Origin: Exiguobacterium sp. FSL W8-0210
Lineage (GTDB): Bacteria; Bacillota; Bacilli; Exiguobacteriales; Exiguobacteriaceae
Reading direction: 5' to 3'
Assembly: GCF_038006045.1 (NCBI RefSeq)
Contig: NZ_JBBOUK010000001.1
Coordinates: 2,459,001 to 2,523,000 of the forward strand
Length of the DNA stretch: 64,000 nucleotides
The stretch's first letter is position 1; each line of letters begins with the position of its first letter. The translations under genes and the position numbers were made by a program. Under the pieces are notes generated by a model. The model was not told the DNA's origin. It did no database searches and saw only the letters and a program-made list of their open reading frames with translations. Shown piece by piece: positions 60,820 through 64,000 of this stretch.

Positions 60820-61491
60820 TCAGACAAGGGAGCGACTAGCGAGGATTTGCTCAAGGGATAGCAAATCTGTCGAATCGACACGATAGTCTGCCTCATGGAG
60901 CGCCGACTCCGGTCCAACTCCGACGGCATACATGCCGGCAGCGTGGATGGCAGTGATGCCAGCTGTCGCATCTTCTACACCGATGCAACGACTCGGTTCG
61001 ACGTCGAGTGCTTCTGCAGCACGGAGAAACACTTCAGGGTGTGGTTTCGATTGTGCAACGGTCGCAGCGTCTACGATGTCATCGAAATAGTGTCGGACCT
61101 TTAGTGCCTCGACGACCATCAGCGCATTTTTAGAAGCGGACGCCATTCCGATCTTCAGCCCAGCGTTTCGGATTTCATCGAGGAATGCAGTGATTCCAGG
61201 AAGAAGATCCTGTTCAGAAATATGTTGGATCAATGTGACGTAGTGTTCATTTTTCTTCGCAGCAAGTGCTAGCTTCTCTTCCTCCGAAAAAGCGTTCTGT
61301 TTTCCGCCGAGCGCAAGGATACGCTCGAGTGAATCCATCCGGCTGACACCTTTTAATGTCTCATTGAATTCCCGGTCGAACGGGATATCCAAATCCTCTC
61401 CAAGTTGTTTCCACGCTAAGTAGTGATACTCTGCTGTATCGGTAATTACGCCGTCTAAATCAAAAATGACCGCTTCGATCGTTGGTGCCAT
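60820..61491 (-). CDS. pgmB: Beta-phosphoglucomutase
   Basis: 223 residues from the ATG at 61491 (AAAGGATGG upstream; a longer frame is rejected). HAD superfamily: nucleophile and acid/base in VIFDLDGVITDTAEYHY, Thr/Ser motif GMASASKNA, Lys in AQSKPHPEVFL and the Glu-Asp pair in CIGVEDATAGI. These and the cap motif KGVSRMDSL fit beta-PGM, which interconverts beta-glucose-1-phosphate and glucose-6-phosphate in maltose/trehalose use. No maltose genes are adjacent. cre-like sites lie upstream. Confidence 0.92.
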   Translation of the reverse strand: MAPTIEAVIFDLDGVITDTAEYHYLAWKQLGEDLDIPFDREFNETLKGVSRMDSLERILALGGKQNAFSEEEKLALAAKKNEHYVTLIQHISEQDLLPGITAFLDEIRNAGLKIGMASASKNALMVVEALKVRHYFDDIVDAATVAQSKPHPEVFLRAAEALDVEPSRCIGVEDATAGITAIHAAGMYAVGVGPESALHEADYRVDSTDLLSLEQILASRSLV

Positions 61492-61600
61492 CCGACATCC
61501 ATCCTTTCTTCCATCGTCCATGAAAGGCAAGAAATCGAATGACTTTGCGCAAACGATTGCACTTGCCTTATGAATAATTTTACTGGTTCTTCCGAATCTT

Positions 61601-61672
61601 TGCAAGCGTTATCAAATATTTCTGATTTTCTATTTTTAAGCGTGAAACATGTTTATTTTGATAACGCTTTCA
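61601..61672. promoter_or_regulatory. cre (CcpA) sites between pgmB and secA2
   Basis: TGATAACGCTTTCA at 61659-61672 fits the cre consensus TGWNANCGNTNWCA at every fixed base. TGCAAGCGTTATCA at 61601-61614 misses one position. They suggest carbon catabolite control, most sensibly of pgmB. Confidence 0.6.
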
Positions 61673-61730
61673 ATTTTAAGGGAATGTTTTACTTATTTCG
61701 TTCTTTACTATTCGTTTTACATTTTTTAAC

Positions 61731-61739
61731 TGCTATAAT
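61731..61739 (+). promoter_or_regulatory. Extended -10 promoter of secA2
   Basis: TGCTATAAT: a TGn extension plus a perfect TATAAT hexamer about 30 bases before the start codon. No good -35 is visible, as allowed for extended -10 promoters. Confidence 0.7.
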
Positions 61740-61770
61740 GAATCTCATAGCATATGAGGGAGTGACGAAG

Positions 61771-64000
61771 ATGTTTCAACGTGTTAAACAGTTGTTGAAT
61801 GATCAAAGTCGAAGAATTCATCGTTATGAGAAAATCGTAACGACGATCAATAGCCTAGAACGAGAAATGGAACAAACATCCGATCAAGCGTTACGTGAAT
61901 TGACCGCCTCATTACGTGAGCGGCTACAAGCCGGGGAACGAATCGATGCGATCACACCAATGGCATTCGCCCTTGTCCGAGAAGCGAGTAAACGAACGAT
62001 TGGCTTACGGCATTACGACGTGCAGCTCATGGGCGGTCTGGCATTACTTGAAGGACAAATCGCCGAGATGGCGACCGGTGAAGGAAAGACGCTCGTTGCT
62101 TCACTCGCGAGCTTCACTCAGGCGCTTCATGGAAAAGGTGTTCACGTCATTACCGTCAATGAGTATCTGGCACAGCGCGATGCTGAGCAAATCGGTCAGA
62201 TTCACCGCTTTTTAGGGTTGCAGGTCGGAATCAATTCAGCTGAAGCTACGTTTGAGGAAAAACGGATTGCCTACGCAGCGGATATTACATACGGTGTCGG
62301 GACTGAATTCGGATTCGATTACCTGCGTGATCATCTGATCATAGAGCCGACGGAACGTCTGCAACGTCCGCTTCATTTCGCCTTGATCGACGAAGTCGAT
62401 AGCATTTTAATCGATGAAGCGAAAACGCCACTCATTATGGCGGAACGAGACAGTGTCCACGAAGGGTTACAGCAACTCGTCCGTCATGTCGTCCAGACCT
62501 TCGAAGACGAGCGGGATTATACGTTCGACGAAGAGATTAAAGCGGTCGCCTTGACTGACCAGGGAATCGAGACGATCGAGGAGGCGTTTGCGATTGATCA
62601 TCTGTTTGCTGCTGAGCACTCCGTCCTTTTCCATTACGTCATTCAAGCCTTACGTGCTCATGTCGTCCTCAAACGGGATGTCGACTATATCGTCAAGGAT
62701 CAAAAAATCGCGCTCGTCGACCTCTTCACGGGTCGTCTGATGGAAGGACGCAGTCTATCCGACGGGTTACATCAGGCACTTGAAGCAAAAGAAGGTGTTC
62801 CCGTCACGGAAGAGAACCGGACGACGGCACAAATCACGATTCAGCATTATTTCCGTCTTTATCATCAGGTAGCAGGAATGACGGGTACAGCGGCGACGTC
62901 ACGGGAGGAGTTCCAAAAGACGTACGGGATGGATGTCGTGACGATTCCATCGAATCGTCCGAAAATCCGGATCGATGCGGAGGACGTCATCTTTGCGACG
63001 CGTGACGAAAAATTAGAGGCAATCGCGCTGGCGACGAAATCGGCACACGTCACGGGACGACCGGTTCTGATCGGTACTTCGTCGATTGAACAGTCTTTAC
63101 GCGTCGCGAAGACACTTGATACACATGAACTCACCTACGAGATCCTGAACGCAAAAACCGTCGATCAGGAAGTCCGGATCATCGCTTCAGCCGGACAAGC
63201 CGGTCGAATCACGATCGCCACGAACATGGCTGGTCGCGGAACGGATATCTTACTTGATGAAACGGCACAACAACAAGGCGGTTTGTTCGTCATCGGAACG
63301 GAACGCCATGAATCGATCCGGATCGATAACCAACTCCGTGGTCGGGCAGGTCGCCAAGGCGATCCCGGATTGACGCAATTTTATCTCTCACTCGAAGATG
63401 AACTGCCTCGTCGTTTCGCGCGCGACCGTCTCGCACGCGTGCAACAAAAAGTACGGGATGCTTCCGGTCCATTGGCTTCACGTGACGTTCGGGATCTATT
63501 GCAGTTCGCTCAGTCGACGTGTGAATCCGTCAATCGGAGTGTTCGAGATGAACTCGTCCAGCTCGAAGAAGTCATCAGTGAACAACGGCAAGCGATCTAT
63601 CATCTCCGGAACAGAATCGTTGATGCGACGTCACTCGAGGACATCGTTCAGCCATTTGCAGGACGTGTCTTGCCGTCGATCCTCGACCAAACACTCTCTG
63701 ACGATCTCGTTCCAGAAGAATGGCCACTGGCTCTCGTCATGACAGAACTCGAGCAACTGTTACATCAACCAGTCACGTTAGAACGACTGGAGACGATCGA
63801 CGAGATGAAACGACAACTCGAGCCGCTGATTGCTGAAACCGAAGCCCTACTCGTTGCCCATGTTGCGGCTGAAAAAGAGACCGTCAAACGCTTCATCCTC
63901 CTTGCACTCGATGAGCAATGGACGCGCCACTTAACAGCCATGAACAGCTTAAAAGAAGGAATCCACCTCCGGAGTTACGGACAAGAGCAACCGGTCCGCA
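61771..64000 (+). CDS. secA2: Accessory Sec ATPase SecA2, 3' end cut by window edge
   Basis: About 743 residues are present and the frame is open to the edge. SecA landmarks: GLRHYDVQLMGG, Walker A MATGEGKT, DEVDSILIDEA, MAGMTGTAATS-type helicase hinge (VAGMTGTA), [10 protein letters not shown] and [12 protein letters not shown]. It differs clearly from the housekeeping copy at 11866-14385 (for example KTPLIM versus RTPLII) and lies outside the usual secA context. SecA2 exports a restricted client set through SecYEG in several Gram-positives. The SH3b-amidase next door is a candidate client. GAGGGAG precedes the ATG. Confidence 0.93.
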   Translation, partial: MFQRVKQLLNDQSRRIHRYEKIVTTINSLEREMEQTSDQALRELTASLRERLQAGERIDAITPMAFALVREASKRTIGLRHYDVQLMGGLALLEGQIAEMATGEGKTLVASLASFTQALHGKGVHVITVNEYLAQRDAEQIGQIHRFLGLQVGINSAEATFEEKRIAYAADITYGVGTEFGFDYLRDHLIIEPTERLQRPLHFALIDEVDSILIDEAKTPLIMAERDSVHEGLQQLVRHVVQTFEDERDYTFDEEIKAVALTDQGIETIEEAFAIDHLFAAEHSVLFHYVIQALRAHVVLKRDVDYIVKDQKIALVDLFTGRLMEGRSLSDGLHQALEAKEGVPVTEENRTTAQITIQHYFRLYHQVAGMTGTAATSREEFQKTYGMDVVTIPSNRPKIRIDAEDVIFATRDEKLEAIALATKSAHVTGRPVLIGTSSIEQSLRVAKTLDTHELTYEILNAKTVDQEVRIIASAGQAGRITIATNMAGRGTDILLDETAQQQGGLFVIGTERHESIRIDNQLRGRAGRQGDPGLTQFYLSLEDELPRRFARDRLARVQQKVRDASGPLASRDVRDLLQFAQSTCESVNRSVRDELVQLEEVISEQRQAIYHLRNRIVDATSLEDIVQPFAGRVLPSILDQTLSDDLVPEEWPLALVMTELEQLLHQPVTLERLETIDEMKRQLEPLIAETEALLVAHVAAEKETVKRFILLALDEQWTRHLTAMNSLKEGIHLRSYGQEQPVR

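Noticed and set aside
1-64000. tRNA, rRNA, CRISPR arrays, transposases, prophage genes
   Set aside because: None seen on either strand; the only mobile elements supported are the group I intron and the LAGLIDADG gene.

Overview
This window matches a low-to-moderate GC Bacillota of the order Bacillales, and I think it is an Exiguobacterium-like, non-spore-forming flagellate (inference). The main reason is gene order. On the minus strand it follows the Bacillus subtilis block uvrB - minJ - ctpB - ftsX - ftsE - cccB - yvjA - prfB - secA - hpf - fliT/fliS/fliD/flaG - hag - csrA - fliW - yviE - flgL - flgK - flgN - flgM - yvyF - comFC - comFA - degV - degU - degS - yvyE - LCP - tagO. Differences from that order are a missing swrA, a missing comFB, and several insertions.

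Layout. (1) 1-15.7 kb: DNA repair (uvrB with a LexA-like box), a division/cell-wall unit (ftsE, ftsX, an active-looking M23 coiled-coil hydrolase, ctpB, minJ), a cytochrome c, prfB without the usual frameshift, secA1, hpf with sigma-B-like and sigma-H-like promoters, and a cold-shock gene. (2) 15.9-21.4 kb: comK, then a sigma-D-type operon holding a FliK-like protein, an FlhB-C-like protein, a second FliS-like chaperone, a second flagellin, a YaaR-family protein and a DUF2225 protein, followed by a GGDEF relic. (3) 21.4-28.6 kb: the main filament operon (flaG-fliD-fliS-fliT), a free-standing LAGLIDADG endonuclease gene, the main flagellin gene hag with a group I intron at its 3' end, and a chemoreceptor. 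(4) 28.7-42.8 kb: an accessory stretch not present here in B. subtilis. It holds a T-box-controlled peptide-binding lipoprotein, acetyltransferases, a two-component system facing a repeat-rich secreted protein, a PAS-GGDEF-EAL protein, a YitT protein, a hydrolase, a small membrane protein and a YisP/CrtM-like protein. Two structured non-coding repeats lie in this part. (5) 42.9-52.8 kb: csrA-fliW-yviE-flgL-flgK-flgN-flgM-yvyF, comFC-comFA, degV, degU-degS. (6) 52.9-64 kb: yvyE, an LCP ligase, a chromate transporter, tagO, a Rok-like DNA-binding candidate, an SH3b-amidase, pgmB and the start of secA2.

How it works together. Five sigma-D-like promoters (flagellin-2 operon, flaG operon, hag, the chemoreceptor, yvyF-flgM) tie motility genes to one regulon. 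FlgM is the anti-sigma factor, and CsrA/FliW probably control hag translation through GGA sites in its leader. DegS-DegU, ComK, ComFA/FC and a Rok-like protein add competence and lifestyle control. SecA1/SecA2, FtsEX, CtpB, LCP, TagO and the amidase form a wall-building set.

The strongest unusual signal is at the 3' end of hag. A group I intron of about 370 nt begins with a near copy of the flagellin C-terminal codons and their own stop, while a second copy of those codons lies just downstream of the intron. Both unspliced and spliced mRNA could therefore give a full-length flagellin. A LAGLIDADG gene sits next to it, outside the intron and on the opposite strand. Start codons were refined from ribosome binding sites where noted; no database search was possible.
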